This document shows positions 12,601 through 26,500 of a DNA stretch of 64,000 nt, one piece after another; position 1 is the first letter of the stretch, and the number at the start of each line of letters is the position of its first letter. The translations under genes were made by a program, and so were the position numbers. The notes under the pieces were generated by a model that saw nothing but the letters and a program-made list of their open reading frames with translations, did not search any database and was not told where the DNA came from. The stretch is from contig WBMW01003830.1 in assembly GCA_013396635.1 (NCBI GenBank), forward strand, positions 1,629,942 to 1,693,941, written 5' to 3'. The DNA is from Penelope pileata (lineage: Eukaryota; Chordata; Aves; Galliformes; Cracidae).

Positions 12601-15600
12601 CAAATGTTTAATTCCTGCTGCTGTCATTATTTCTTATAATTGTTTAAAAAAAAAAAAAGAGAAAAAAGTTTTAAAAGGATTCTTCGTCCAACACCCTATC
12701 TCTGCCTTTTTACCTTGCCATTGTAGATGCTGTTTTCTGATCTACTTCTTTTAATTGGAATGTATTTTACATTGTTGCTTGTGCAATTTCCAGTGAGTGA
12801 CTGGGAATAGAAGCTGCCCTGATGTTCTCACACAACAACGCCCTGCTGCATCCCACTCACTGGAACAGTTTCTGTTGTTTTGCCTTCCAAAGCATTCTGC
12901 CTTGTTGTCTTCTTTCTTCATTGAAAGGGATTAAATTTTATGAAATGAATTTATATGAAAAGAAAGCATACTGTGATGGATGTGATCTGTTCTCAGAGTG
13001 GAATGTTAAGTCCATATCCCTTACAAGTCAAGCTTCTCCTTCAATTTAAGGCGTATGTTCCAAATAATATAATTGATTACACCCATGTATGACTTCTCTT
13101 CTGAAAATATATTGCTTTGTTAGAGTAGCTTTCCAAGTTACTTTTAACACTTAAAATAATAATGAAATAAAATACCCTCTAATTACCATGACTATCAGTT
13201 TAATTAGAAATGTTTTAGTATTGCATAAAGAATGAAAGTCGCATGTAACGTTTGAGTGTATCAAAAATGTATGACCTAGTAAATAGAGCGCTCATGTAAA
13301 ACACGCATCCAGCGTGTTACTGTAACTGGTGCAAGAACCTTGCCAAATGATTAATTCATGAGTACTTTCTGTTATGATCTTTATTATCAAATATTTGCCA
13401 TCTTCTTTTTCCTTGTTTTTAGGTACCAGCAGACAGGTGTTAGGTGGCTCTGGGAATTGCACTGCCAGCAGGCAGGAGGAATTCTGGGAGATGAGATGGG
13501 ATTGGGCAAGACCATCCAGATAATTGCCTTCTTGGCAGGTCTGAGCTACAGCAAGATCAGGACTCGTGGTTCAAATTACAGGCAAGTGCTCCTCTGCAGA
13601 CTGTCAGTCTGTGGAGCTCGATTAATATTTCATCAGATGTATTGCTGGTGGAGGAGGGTCCTGTGAATTATTAATGACATTTCAATTACAATATTCCTTT
13701 AATTCTTTTAGTGGGGGACATCAAAGGAAAAATTTTACGAGACAATGGAGCTGTAGGGCAGGAAAAATTAAACATGTAACACTTTTAATGAATTCCAGGC
13801 ATTGATGCTTCATTTTGCAGATGAGCCGCACTAGATATTTTGGGTCAATACAGTGTCTAAGGTTAGCTTCCACAAATGGATTGTTTACAAACTCAATTAC
13901 ATTAATATCAATAGTTTACACAATATGGAATTTTAAATTAGTTATAATACCTTTAGTTCCATTTATTAAGTTTTACATTAAAATATTTGTTCTGGCATGA
14001 CACCAGGTGAATGCTTTACAGGAAGTAGCAAGCTGATTTGTGATGAAAGTTACAGTTCCTGATCGGCAGGGAATTACCTACGCCAAAAAAGAGCAGTGCT
14101 GATAATTCATGACTTGTGAAATAATTCTTAAAACTATGAAAGAATTATATTCTTCAGTTGTTTCCTACTGTAGCCTTTATATAAAAGCCACTGCACTGTA
14201 CTCCATCACTCAGGCCAGTTGGTTTACTTTGATATGACTGCCTGTTTTAGGATTGCTACTCTACAGATTACCTGTGCAGGTGTATTACTTGCCCTAAGTG
14301 GAGGAGCACTGAGTAAACAAAAATCCTTCAGGAGCATGGCTTGACATTGTTACACAGTTACACCTTAAAACCTAAGATACTGCAGTGAGGCTACAATGAA
14401 ACTTTGAAGGTAACAAAATATCAACACTGAAGCTGCAATGTTCTTTCTGCATATAAGATCATGTATTCTGTTTTTATTTTGGTTTGTTTATTGATTCTTT
14501 GCTTTGCTTTGGTTTGGTTTTCTGGTGTGTTTAATTAGCAAGTCCACCACAATAGTAACTCCATGGGGAAAGACGAATTTAAATTTTTTTTTTTTGTGGA
14601 ATTTTTTATTTGCCTGTATGTTGCAAGACAGAGTGCCGAAATAGCTTGATCATAGCATGGTCAAGTATTTTCCACAGCTGAACTTGGGATGAGGAAGACA
14701 CTAACACTAGCTGGCCAGCTTCTACCTGAGAGCTGTGTCATTTAGTAATCAGAAGACCTCGTAGTTGATCTGGTTGAGAAGCAGGTGGTGTTAACAGTGG
14801 GTGTAGTTGTATTGTCAGCATGTCTGAGTGACTTCCAGCTCATCTCATGTCTCGTTGCCTTGATGTGCAGAGGGAGCTAGTGTACTGCTGTATGAATCTG
14901 GCATTGCAGCCTTTCCCTGAGTCTCCTATCAGCCTCAGCTCCTGTTCTGTAAAATGGAGGTAGCTGTACCTTCATTACTGTGCAGAAGTGTGAAGATTGT
15001 CATGCTGGAAGCACTTGAGTATGAAGACAATAGAGCTATTTTTGAACATCCAAAATATTCAACTTTGATTTTTATCCATGAAATTTTCTGAAGAAATATT
15101 CTTCAAAATAAGGTAGTAGAAATTTCCTTTTGTAAACTGCATCTGTTATAGAGGGGAAAGATCTTTTGTCAGACAAGTTGAGGTAGGGATAAGAAGCAAA
15201 TGAGCTTTCACACCAACAGTCTGTTTGCTTTAAGAAACAGAATATCTGCAAGCTTCAAGTAACCCATCTCTAGCCTGTATTTGGATTGAAATCTGTTGTT
15301 GAAACCTGATGAAGGGCTTGTGGGTCCATGAGTTTGTCTGCTTTTTGCCAAGTATGTTATTTTCCTAATTTTTCAGAGTATCAGGTTATTTTAATAAGAC
15401 ACTTAATACAGAGTATTTATTTCACGTTAAAGATTTGCTTTGGTTTTGTTTTTTGGTTAGGTACCAGGGATTGGGTCCGACAGTGATTGTTTGTCCAGCT
15501 ACTGTGATGCATCAGTGGGTGAAAGAATTCCACACCTGGTGGCCTCCATTTAGGGTTGCCATTCTCCATGAAACTGGTTCTTATACCAACAAAAAGGTAA

Positions 15601-18600
15601 TAATTTATATTCGTTTTGTAATTCCAGAAGCTTGTCTCTTTTCTGCACTCATCAGAAAAATAGAGTTATCCCATGTTCCTGAATGTTTCTGTGGAAGCTT
15701 GTGCTCTCTGTCTGTTTCTTTTTAAAGATTACAAAGTTCACGGTCATGTATAGATCAGTTAGAGAATTGGACAAAAAGGGAATAACAAGGGAGTACATTT
15801 ATATAATAGTACAGAATAGCACTACCTAAACAAATTAAACATAGTAACAGGTTTCTCCTTTCAGTACAAGCAAAGCATTCTAAGTTTGTGATGCCCTGGC
15901 CAGACTGCTTGCAAACCAGATTGCATTTAGTTCAAGCTTGCTATGGGGCCCCTGAAGTAATAGACATAACTCAGGTTGTTATGGAATCAAAGTGCGTAAT
16001 GGTTTTGCTGTTAACATGTCCTTTTCCTTTAAAAGTCTTAACCATTTAGAGTAGCCAGCACAGTGTAATAGCTAACTTTCTTATACGATGGTGCTCAGGT
16101 AATAGTAACTAACTTACGTGATTTGGTGTGAGAACATTTTCAGTCTTTCTGCTGAAGGAAACTGAGATTTAATCACTGAGAGAGCTTCTCTGTAAGAATG
16201 GAAAAGGCATATTAATTTTTCTTCATTTGACCAATATGTCAGTTCATATCACCTGGTCTCCTTTAATGATGATGTTACTGTGTTGGTTTTCTTCAGGCAG
16301 TGCCTTTTCTGTCTTTTAATTTTATTGGCCAATGTCTTAATATGCATGTTCTTATTCCATTTCTTCAGCTGAAACTTCAGACAAGTCAGACTTGTCAATC
16401 CTTGATATCTTGCTTGAACAAAACAAGGAAAACTTTGCTTTTTGTTTTCTCCTGCCCCATTTCAGGTACTTAAAGGGATTTGCAAGATTCAGCAAAGCAT
16501 TTTTAAATTTCTCTTTAAATATTTATTGAATTTCCTGTAATAACATTAAAATAATATGGTGCTTAATTGCACTTGATTAAACATATTGTGAGGTAATTGA
16601 TGCAGTTCTACAGTACACGGCAAAAAAGAAATAGCACACTCTAATGTGCTAATAGCTTCCTGTTGTTCAATTAACTTGGTATGTCTTCAATCCCTAAAAG
16701 TCTGTTGACCTCAATAACATGCTTATATGTCTTCCTAAATTAAATTGGGTATGCTTATTTTGAGGTATTTGTTAATGAACTTGACAAACTGTATCAAACT
16801 TTTTCCATCTGCATACATAGTCAAGTTTTCAGGATTTTACTTCCTCTCAGAAATGCCTATTCAAGAACTTAAAGAATTTTAATACCAAATGATCACTTTA
16901 GACAGGTTCAGTGCTCTAATTCTGTCCTTACTCTTCATCTTTTGATAACTGCAACAGGATGCTTTAAACAAGTGTCACTGCTAATGTGGCCATCGCTTCC
17001 TGCACATTTCTTCCTAATTACTTCTTTATAAAGACCAAGTTTATGACTAAAGTAAATTTAAAAAAAAATAGAATCTGAATCATCTAGGTTGGAAAACACC
17101 TTCAAGATCGTCAGGTCCAACCATCTACCTGACCTACTGAGTCCCATCACCAAAATTGTGTCCCTTAGTATCACATCCCTTAGATACCTCCAGGGATGGG
17201 AACTCCACCACTTCCCTGGGCAGACTGTACCAATGCTTAATTTACCCTCTCTCTGAAGACGTTCTTCCTAGTACTCAGTCTAAACCAACCCTGGTGCGAC
17301 TTCAGACTGTTTCCTCATGTCCTTTTGCTTCCCACCTGAGAAGAGAGACAGGCACCCTCCTTGCTGCAAGTACTTTCCCATCCTAGTTGTCTTTATACCT
17401 GGAAGAAGAGAATTTACTACTAGTTTATTGACATAAATGCCACTCATACACTGAAAATACATCACATACATACAGGTCCAGTGATTTACTCCTACCCATA
17501 ATTTCAGTATGCACTTTTTCTGTGAGTAAGTTAGCGCCGATCTGATCTCATGATGATTCTGTCTTCTGATGACCTGTGGCATTACAGGAGACTGCTTTGC
17601 ATATGTCAACTTTTTAGCACTCACACAGGGACCGTTCAGCCCTTATGCTCTGGCTAACAAATTGTTTAAGAAATAAATACGAAAATTGTGATTAGATTGT
17701 TCTAACATCATAAATATGTTATTTGAGATTAATTTCATGTGGCAAAATGCCAAGACAGTGTGCATGTGCGGTCTCAATATTGCACAGACTTGTTTGGAAT
17801 GAAGTAGACAGTTCCAAGATTAGCCTGTTCTGATAGCGTACTGCAGTTTATTACCAAGTAAATGAGTTTTGTGCTGGACAGTTAGCTTGCAAGCAGACAG
17901 GATCATGGAACTGAACATTGTTCTCTGTTTTTGGAGCGAGAAAGGTTACTTCAGCCTCTGGGTTAACAGAAGTTAGACTGGTGTGGACTAGTGGAAGAAG
18001 TTGATTGTCCCCTAAATTAAGTGGAGATCAGACAATTAATATCTTAGTGGATTTTGTGGAATGCTTTATCTTGTAGTAATTGGACATGAGGTTGTTCATG
18101 ATGAAGTACAGCGTTGCAACTTGTTCTGTACAGACTTGTGAAAGAGGGACAAATGATTTCAGAAAAATGAAGATTGATTGAAAAGTACGGAGAAAAGAGT
18201 TTAGTAATGACAGGTGTACAATAAAGCAGTATTTTGTAGCTGAAAGAGACAACAGCTGTTGTTGGCCTTCCGCTATCCACGAAGGAAAGCAGGCGGGTAC
18301 TTCAGATGATGGAAGGTAGACACAACAAGAAGTTGGATAGGTTTCCAAGATTTCAGAGCCAGTTTGAGGTCATCTGGATGAAATGTAACACTTGATTGTA
18401 TTCTCTCCCCACCCCCACTTCCCAATTTGTGATCGCAGAAGATCGTTTGGTTCTTCTGTGATGATTAATTGATGATTAATGTCAGTAAATTGGAAGTGGT
18501 GGGAAAAATCAGATTGAAGTAGTCCTCCTCCATGAGGTCAGCTTTCAGTTTGAGCATGGTACAGCAATTGTGGCTGTGTCTTTTGTCGCTGTTTTATACG

Positions 18601-21600
18601 GTTAACCTCCTGCAGTAGTTTACACTCAAACCTGATGTTGCATAAAGTGACTTGTAAACACCAAGAGCTCTGACACCTCTAATAATTAAAATAAAGTAGT
18701 ATATCCAATATACCATGTCCAAAATACTGCTTTATTTATGATGTAGAACAGGGAATATGGAGAAGACAGACTTCTGAAGAGAGAGCTTGTCCTGTTGTTT
18801 CAGAAATGGATGATACATGAGCATTTGTATAAAATCATAGAATCTAAGAGGAATCGTGAACTTCAGCTGTCTTGATTTAACATCTCAAACATGGGGAAGA
18901 GGCTGTATTCTTAAGATCAAGGCTGAGTTTTTAATTTCTTGATCTTTAAAGCAAATATCACTGAGGTTATTTATTCTTTCTGGTGGTAACCAAATGTACT
19001 CTTTAAAGCCTTACCTACATATTCATTTATTCTAATCAAACATTGGACAAAATGTTGCCCTCAAAAGCAGTTATCATTTCATGATACCTGCACCTGTGGA
19101 ATCACCTATTTGAAGATGACTTTCCACGCTGTAGATTTTAAGCCTTCTACCCTCACAGTAGACCATATCATCTACATGCAAAGAAAATAAACAACAGAGA
19201 TTACAGTTCTTGGCATGACTGGATAGAAAGCCTTTATTTTAGCTGAAGACTCTATTTCTGTGTTAGGGATCAAACTCAGATAAACTTTGTATCATGCCAC
19301 AACAAATACCATTCCTCTTAAATAGGTAGTAAGTGCTCTAGCTCATTTTATTGCAACATTTACATTATTAAACATTGTAATGTGTTCTTTTGAAGCCTCT
19401 TCACAGTGCCATTTAGGTTGTTTTGTTGGGGGCAGGGAAATATTAGAGGTTTTATAGGCTGAATTTATGGATCTCTGGGCTTAGTGGTTGGTTATGAGAT
19501 AGAAAAGACTGCTGAACAGTGCATTTTTGATTGACAAGTGATATACAGTTGTGCAAGAGAATAGGTATTACCTTGGTGAGTTCACAAGTGCCTTAAAGGT
19601 ATCTGAAAGTTTAGAGAATTTCACAGCTATCATTAGTCTAGTTATTTGAGTCTAGTGTTACGTGTGTATTTCTACTTAGGAATATTAGCATTACAATGTA
19701 TAATATTATAGAAGAGCTTGGGTTCTCTATTTTTTAGAAAGACTACTTCAGCTGCTAGAAAGATAAATCTGAGTTCTGTATGCATTATTCAAAATAATTG
19801 TGGTTTTGTAGCTTCAGAGACCAACTTGTAGCTACAGTAATGTAATCAGCAGGAAGGAAAGGCTTTCTTAAAGGTTTATCCATAGAATACATCACTAGAA
19901 CGTTTTAGCCTTCAGCAATGGTACTTGCTGAAAATCTTAGAGCCTTTGTACAGTACATGCATCCCAGAGAAGACAACTCAATGGTCAACGTAATCAATGT
20001 AATCACCACGACATTAGACGAAAGTATTTTCCTTGAACTGTAATAGTCTGAAATACTGTGCTGAACAAAACTAGAATATCAGCCTTATTCCATCTGTTTG
20101 CATGTTCTCATGTTCTTTAGCATCTTTTTAAAGACCAGACTTCAGAATTTCAAAGCTAGACAATAACTCTTATCTTTTGGCATTAGCAGAATTTGTCTCT
20201 GAGCTGTACTCACTCTTGCATTTTTTTCAGTTTAACGGTATATGCCCTGAAATATTTAATAAAAGTGTTTCCAAGAAAAAAAAAATATAATGACAATGCA
20301 AACATGTCTGGATCTAACCAAATAGGAACTGTGAATTGAAGAATAAATGGAAAAATAGCAAGTGTCACAGCATCAAAAGTGTGTTTCCAATGTTAAATCT
20401 ATTATCATATTTTAAAATATTTTAAATTATTTCAAGAGCTGCAACTTAAAGATAAGGCAACCTCCAAGGAAGTCCCCAGTACAGTGAAATGATAGTTGAG
20501 AGGTGTTGTATGAGCTGTTAAAATTGTGATGTTGTATTTCTTCATTGTCAGCACAAATCCTTGTTTATTAAAAATTTAGCTTGAAGGAAACTTTAATTAA
20601 TTACAGGTTCAGTAAATCCTGACTAGGATTCTGTTGTGGTGTGTTTACAGTGAATGGCCTTCATGTGCCTGTGTTTCACTTCTGTTCTCTGTGCTACCTG
20701 ACAGGGTGATTTATGGCTGTTGTTTTCTGCTAGTCCACTGCTTGCCCTCTAGGAGGGATTGGTCTCTTGAGCCTCCATAATAACAGCAGCACTTTCACAA
20801 AACATCTTTTAATGACAACAGTGTAGCATTCTGTAAGTCAGGCTAATTGCAGACATACCCTATTAATTGCAAAAACTAGGAGAGGTTACATATTTTACAA
20901 GCTTTTAATTTGAAATCGCCCGAGATGATTTGTCTTAAGTGTTTGAGTAGCAATGTCTACAATATTCTGTGCTACGGCACTGCTGAGGCTCCAGGACATG
21001 GGTGCAGGCTGTGGGCAGTGTATCGGGTAGAATTTAGCTTTGGATGTTCACGCCTGCTTAGAATTCCTACTGTCTGTAATACATCTTGCTGTAAAGATTG
21101 CACATTTTCTTGAGAATCATGATGTCAACATTATTTAACGCTTCATGTTTTTATGAGGAGGTGGTAATCAGAAAGTAGGAATCCTTGAACGGTTAATTGC
21201 GGAAAAGTGTTTTGAATCTTGGGTTATGTCTCTGGGCAAGAAGTTGTAGTAAGAAATTTTCCAAGAAGAGATCTCTTAACACCATCTGAGTCTTTAAGGA
21301 CTTTTCCTTTTTTTTTTTTTTTTCCCCAAGAGTAATTTAAAACAGAAGTTTAGAACTGTTGGTTACCAATGTATGTATCTTTCACATGGACTGAATACTG
21401 AATTGATGCGTTTTTCAGCCATGCAGCAGCAACTGAAGACAGAGTCCTGTTTTCCTAATTGCTATGTAAACATGGTATAGCAGAGAAAAGATTATCTTAA
21501 TAGTTAGGTTACTCTCCTGGGGAGAGAGAGGAAAATTTGGTTTTGTTTTCCCTTTCCTGTATGAATTTCAACAAACACATGTATGTCCTGATATGCAAAG

Positions 21601-23540
21601 GTATTTAAGCACCTAACTCCAGTTGGTTTCTGTAGCAGTTAAACTTTAGTCCATTAGAAATCAGATAAACTCAGTCATCATTCAAGTCTTTTCAGTCTCC
21701 TTGTGTTACTGACACGTTTCCCTTTTTGCTTTTAGGTGAAACTAATTCGTGAAATTGCTTCATGCCATGGAATTTTAATCACGTCTTATTCATACATTCG
21801 ACTGATGCAGGATAACATCCACAGCTATGACTGGCATTACGTGATTTTGGATGAGGGTCACAAAATCCGCAATCCAAATGCTGCAGTCACACTTGCTTGC
21901 AAGCAGGTACTTTCTCAAAAACAAATGAAAGATTTTCAGTGTGATGGGGGGGCTGTTCCAAGATCTAATAGCCTGTATTATGTTGTCAACCATTAATAAG
22001 GAATAAAAGCATAAATAAGTGGCCTGTATTTGGATATTTAGTTTACTTAATGTTTTAAGTGAGTTTACATCAGTAAGGATTTATAGAGTTAAAGCAGAGA
22101 AAAACATCAGAAATGTTGAATTGTGTGGGAATTTACCATTAGGCACAGCTACCAGATTGTTAGCGTTCATTTTCTGCTAACGGTTCACAGACAGTATCTC
22201 ACAGAAGGTTGTTTATTTCATAGTAAGTGTGAGGCCACATATTTTAAAATGAGAATTCATTGTTGGTGAAAAATGAAAATCCTCTGAGGCAGGAATCATG
22301 TTATACCATGAGCCATGAAAATGACTTACTTTTGTTTCTGTTTTTATTAATGAATAGTTCCGCACACCCCATCGCATCATCTTGTCTGGTTCCCCTATGC
22401 AAAATAACCTGAAGGAGCTCTGGTCCCTCTTTGACTTTGTATTCCCAGGGAAACTGGGAACGCTACCTGTGTTCATGGAGCAATTTTCTGTTCCGATAAC
22501 CATGGGAGGATACTCCAATGCCTCTCCTGTGCAGGTAAATGCATCAAAAATATCACTTCAGTTGAAGGAAACCATTATTTTGTTCCAAAATTGATTTTTA
22601 AATATGCCTCTTGCTATACCTTCTAGACACTGACTCCATTAATAGTCATGCATGTATGTTTCACTTCTGTCATTGAAAGAATATGGCTCAATGAAATGAG
22701 ACCACTTCATCCATACAGGGGCACAGAATAAATGCAAGTGTTTCTTGTCAAGAAAGTTGAAATCCTTACAAGTATTCTCTGAAATAAAGATGTGCGAGTG
22801 TGGGAGGAAGACTGATCTCCTATTTTAATGTATTTAAAACAGAACATTCCTGTTTGACTTCAAGCTTCAGCAAATTATTTCAGATGCTATGGTGGAATTC
22901 TTAAATCAAAATTGAAGGCTGTTTTCATTTTATTAAACTAAAATAGATATCAGAAGTCTGAGAGTGTATGAACTATTTAATTGAGAAAGCAAAAATTGTT
23001 TGAAATATTACCTTCTAAATAAGTACGCCTATTAGAGTCTGTAGTTATGATTCTCTGGTTCTCTGATGTCTTAAACACACTTCAAGTTAGCTAATAGTTA
23101 AATTTTATAGTAATCTGTGGAGTAAAAGTTTCATGTAAATGCTAATAAATTTGCAAAACCGAAAAATAATATTTAAAAGAAAGCATGTATACATTTCTAA
23201 AGTTTTATTTTCTTCCTGAGTTTAAGTGCTTCCCTTGTCCAAAGCTTAGTAATTTACTAAATTGGACAGCCAATTTGTTTTTTAACATATCAATAATTTA
23301 TTGTATTCTTTGTTTTGCTTTAAGAGAAATGAAGGTATTTTTAGCCATTATGTACAGTTAATACCCATCTCACACATCCATTACCCATTACAGAACCATA
23401 TGCTCCATTTGGGGCCAGAGTGACCTTTAGTTCGTGTGATCATGGAGATTTTCTCATACCGATTTTTTTTTTTTTCTTTTTTAATAGTCTCAAGCGGACA
23501 CTAATCTTCACTTATTGTCTGGTAACCACCATTGCTTCAG

Positions 23541-23583
<43 letters not shown>

Positions 23584-26500
23584 NNNNNNNNNNNNNTTTT
23601 TTTTGATCTTCAGCATATGTTAGCAGTCGTTCATGTGGATTTTGGTTCTGTGCAAGTTTATACTCAAATTGTTTTTTAAAAGAAAGCTCATTTCTGATCT
23701 CTGAAATTCCACTAAATTAGTAAAGATAGATCAGTGGTATCTGAGGAAAAGTTGTTCATGCAGTGCTGTTGTTGCTAACATGAATTTTATTGTAATTTAT
23801 GTTGTCTTGAGTAAGTAACTGCAGGTCCGCATAAATCATAAACCATTTCATTTAAAGAGGATTTTCCTATTACCAATTACTGAATTTTACTTATTGCTAA
23901 AGTTAATATCAAGAACCAAAATACGATTTTTGACTTCTTCATTTTTCAGGTAAAAACTGCATACAAATGTGCATGTGTGCTACGGGACACCATAAACCCC
24001 TACTTGCTGCGAAGGATGAAGGCTGATGTTAAAATGAGCCTTTCACTTCCAGATAAAAATGAACAGGTTTGCCTAATGTTCCTGTTAGATCTATGCCCTC
24101 TTCCTCCCCAAAATTCAGTCTTTCTGTGCTAAATAGCAGATGAAATGCTAATTTAACTATGGGTGAAATAGAGAGCTTTTAAGCTGCTTGTTCTTTTCCC
24201 CCGTTTTCTGAGCATTAAGTGGTTTTAGTCTTACAGAGTCTATATGGGTACACTCTTATCTAAAAAAAGACTATTTGAAGTGCAGTCAGGGTTGTTTAAT
24301 ACAGTCCTCCTAGATCACAAGTGCATAAAAGTGAGGGTTGTTCAGAATGATGCATCTCTTGGACGCTTCTATGTAGCTTCCTGCTGTAAAAAGGTTAACT
24401 TGGGTAGCAAGGTTAGAGAAGTACATAATGGCAGTTGTTCATTTTCCAAGTTAGCTGGGCCTGTAAATCCTAATAAATTTCCAAAGTGCTGTACTTCTGC
24501 TCTAAAACTTACTATTTGCTCTACAAAGAGGTGGGATGTTTTTAGGAAATGTTTTAACTCAAAGCTGAGAAGAAAGGATTGTTTAAATGACTCAAATTCC
24601 TACAGTTACTTACTTGTGATTATTAGATTCTTCTGCCTTTCAGATTTTGGTGCTTCAGGCTTTCTTGTCCCTTCCTAATTTTTTTCCTATCTGTCTTCTC
24701 CCTCTAGAAGAGAAGCAGACATGCTAATGATTCTTTGTAAGACACAAGAAATTAGTAGGCCATATTCAGTTTCTGCTGTGCAGTCCAACAACCTTTTTTA
24801 ATCAAGTTTTGAATTTCTTTATATGTTAAAGAACCCGAGTTACTTACTCTAAAGAATACAGTCATAAGCAGATGAAACAAATTTTATTTTTATTGTTGTC
24901 AGTCACAGGGTACTGTGATTTGCATCATAATGTTGGGTGCCTTTCAGGTTGTGAGGAAGTGGTTTTGTTCCATCTTTAGCCCATCAGACCATCTGAAAAA
25001 TGATTAGCCTTCGAGTGTGAGCATATAATGACAATACAGGTTACATGTGAGGTACTAGGAATTTGCAAGTTGTGAGGGACATGGTGGACGCATGGAGGAC
25101 AAATGGTGGAAAGTGTTTCTTATGTAAGTAGCTTTGAGGGAATGCAAACACTGCTCAGTACTGCTGGAAGATGGCAGCACTTCCGAAACTAAAGCAATTC
25201 ATGAAGAAAAAGTAGTAACTGTGAAAGGGCACAGAAAAGATGATGAAACCCATCTCAATGTTTATGTTCATTCTCTAAAAATTCTAACAAATCTTAATTT
25301 CTAGTGATCTTTATACAGTATCTTAATTCAGTATTTCAGTATGTCTGACATGTCTGTGAAGCTTCATTGTAGCATATTCCATGTTGTAAAACTTGAAAAT
25401 TTGCTCAGTCTGGTGTTACAAGTTGGGCTTGAGGTGTTTGTTTCTTTTGTTTTGGTAGGTCCTCTTTTGTCGTTTGACAGATGAGCAGCGTCAAGTCTAT
25501 CAAAATTTCATCGACTCTAAAGAAGTCTACCAGATTCTCAATGGAGACATGCAGGTTGGCATTAAGATTGGTGACAAGTAGAGTTTGATGGATAAAGTCA
25601 CAGATTGACCTTTACGTTCTTCTAGCTGAATTCTAAGCAGAAAGGGAAACATGCTCATCTCAGTTCTGCTTTCGTGGATGTCTGCCTTTTTTTTTTTTTT
25701 CTTCCTCAGAGCTGCTCCATGGAATATGTAGAATTAGTGGTCCCTTTGTAATGGTATGACCAGATAAAAGTAAGAAAAAGTTAAAACCTTTGGTTGTACA
25801 AATAGACCATAAGTAATGTGCTGGTTCATCCAATTTTTAGTGATGGAAGATTGAGGGATTAGCTTCTTTCAAACTGGTTTGGTTTTTATGAGCACCCATT
25901 ATATCAGATGAATTGAATGAATAACTGAACAGAACTCTTCAACGTGATACAAAAAGTAGTCACTTTCAGCACTGTGTGTTTATTTAAATATGTTGACTTG
26001 TCTGTTCTTTGTTGCCATGTGTTCTGGTGGTATACCTGCTATCCTGAAGGTCTGTCTTAAACTATCTGCTAACATATGGAGGCAGAGGGAAGGTAGGATG
26101 GACACAATAATTTAATTGAACAAACTTGATGGTTTTTTTTTTCTTTTGAATAGATAAAGCTTGACCATGAGCAACAGCTAGGGACTGCTTCTGCTAATGT
26201 AGAAATTGTTGCAGAATTCATTTAACTTTGTCTTCAGAACAGGCTCACAGTAATACATTTTCACTGACCTCCCATACTGATTTTTCCCAAAACGTTACAT
26301 GAAACAAGTATTGGCATCCATTGGTTCTTCTAAAGAGCAAACCACTCTTAAAAACACCCGTCTTGATGATGATTAATCTAATCCTTTATTACTTCTTGTT
26401 CACAACCCATGTAGATGTATGTCAAGAAATAAAAATACATTTTCTCCTGTATTCTTTAGGTTTTCTCAGGACTAGTAGCTTTGAGAAAGATTTGCAACCA

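Larger units (their letters stand above)
15597..21735 (+). other. ERCC6 intron 8 (6.1 kb)
   Basis: The intron is AT-rich and contains a CR1 3' fragment at about 17070-17370 and a possible short CR1 tail near 18833-18857. A T-run lies at 21309-21323. I see no further genes. Confidence 0.8.
21907..25458 (+). other. ERCC6 introns 9, 10 and 11
   Basis: Intron 9 is 21907-22357, intron 10 is 22535-23949 and intron 11 is 24067-25458. Intron 10 contains the long T-tract with an assembly gap. Intron 11 has a 144-codon open frame at 24244-24678 that I do not recognise and regard as chance. Confidence 0.8.

Noticed and set aside
18028..18348. Minus-strand 106-codon frame in ERCC6 intron 8
   Set aside because: It lacks recognisable motifs and overlaps another frame of similar size, so it looks like chance.
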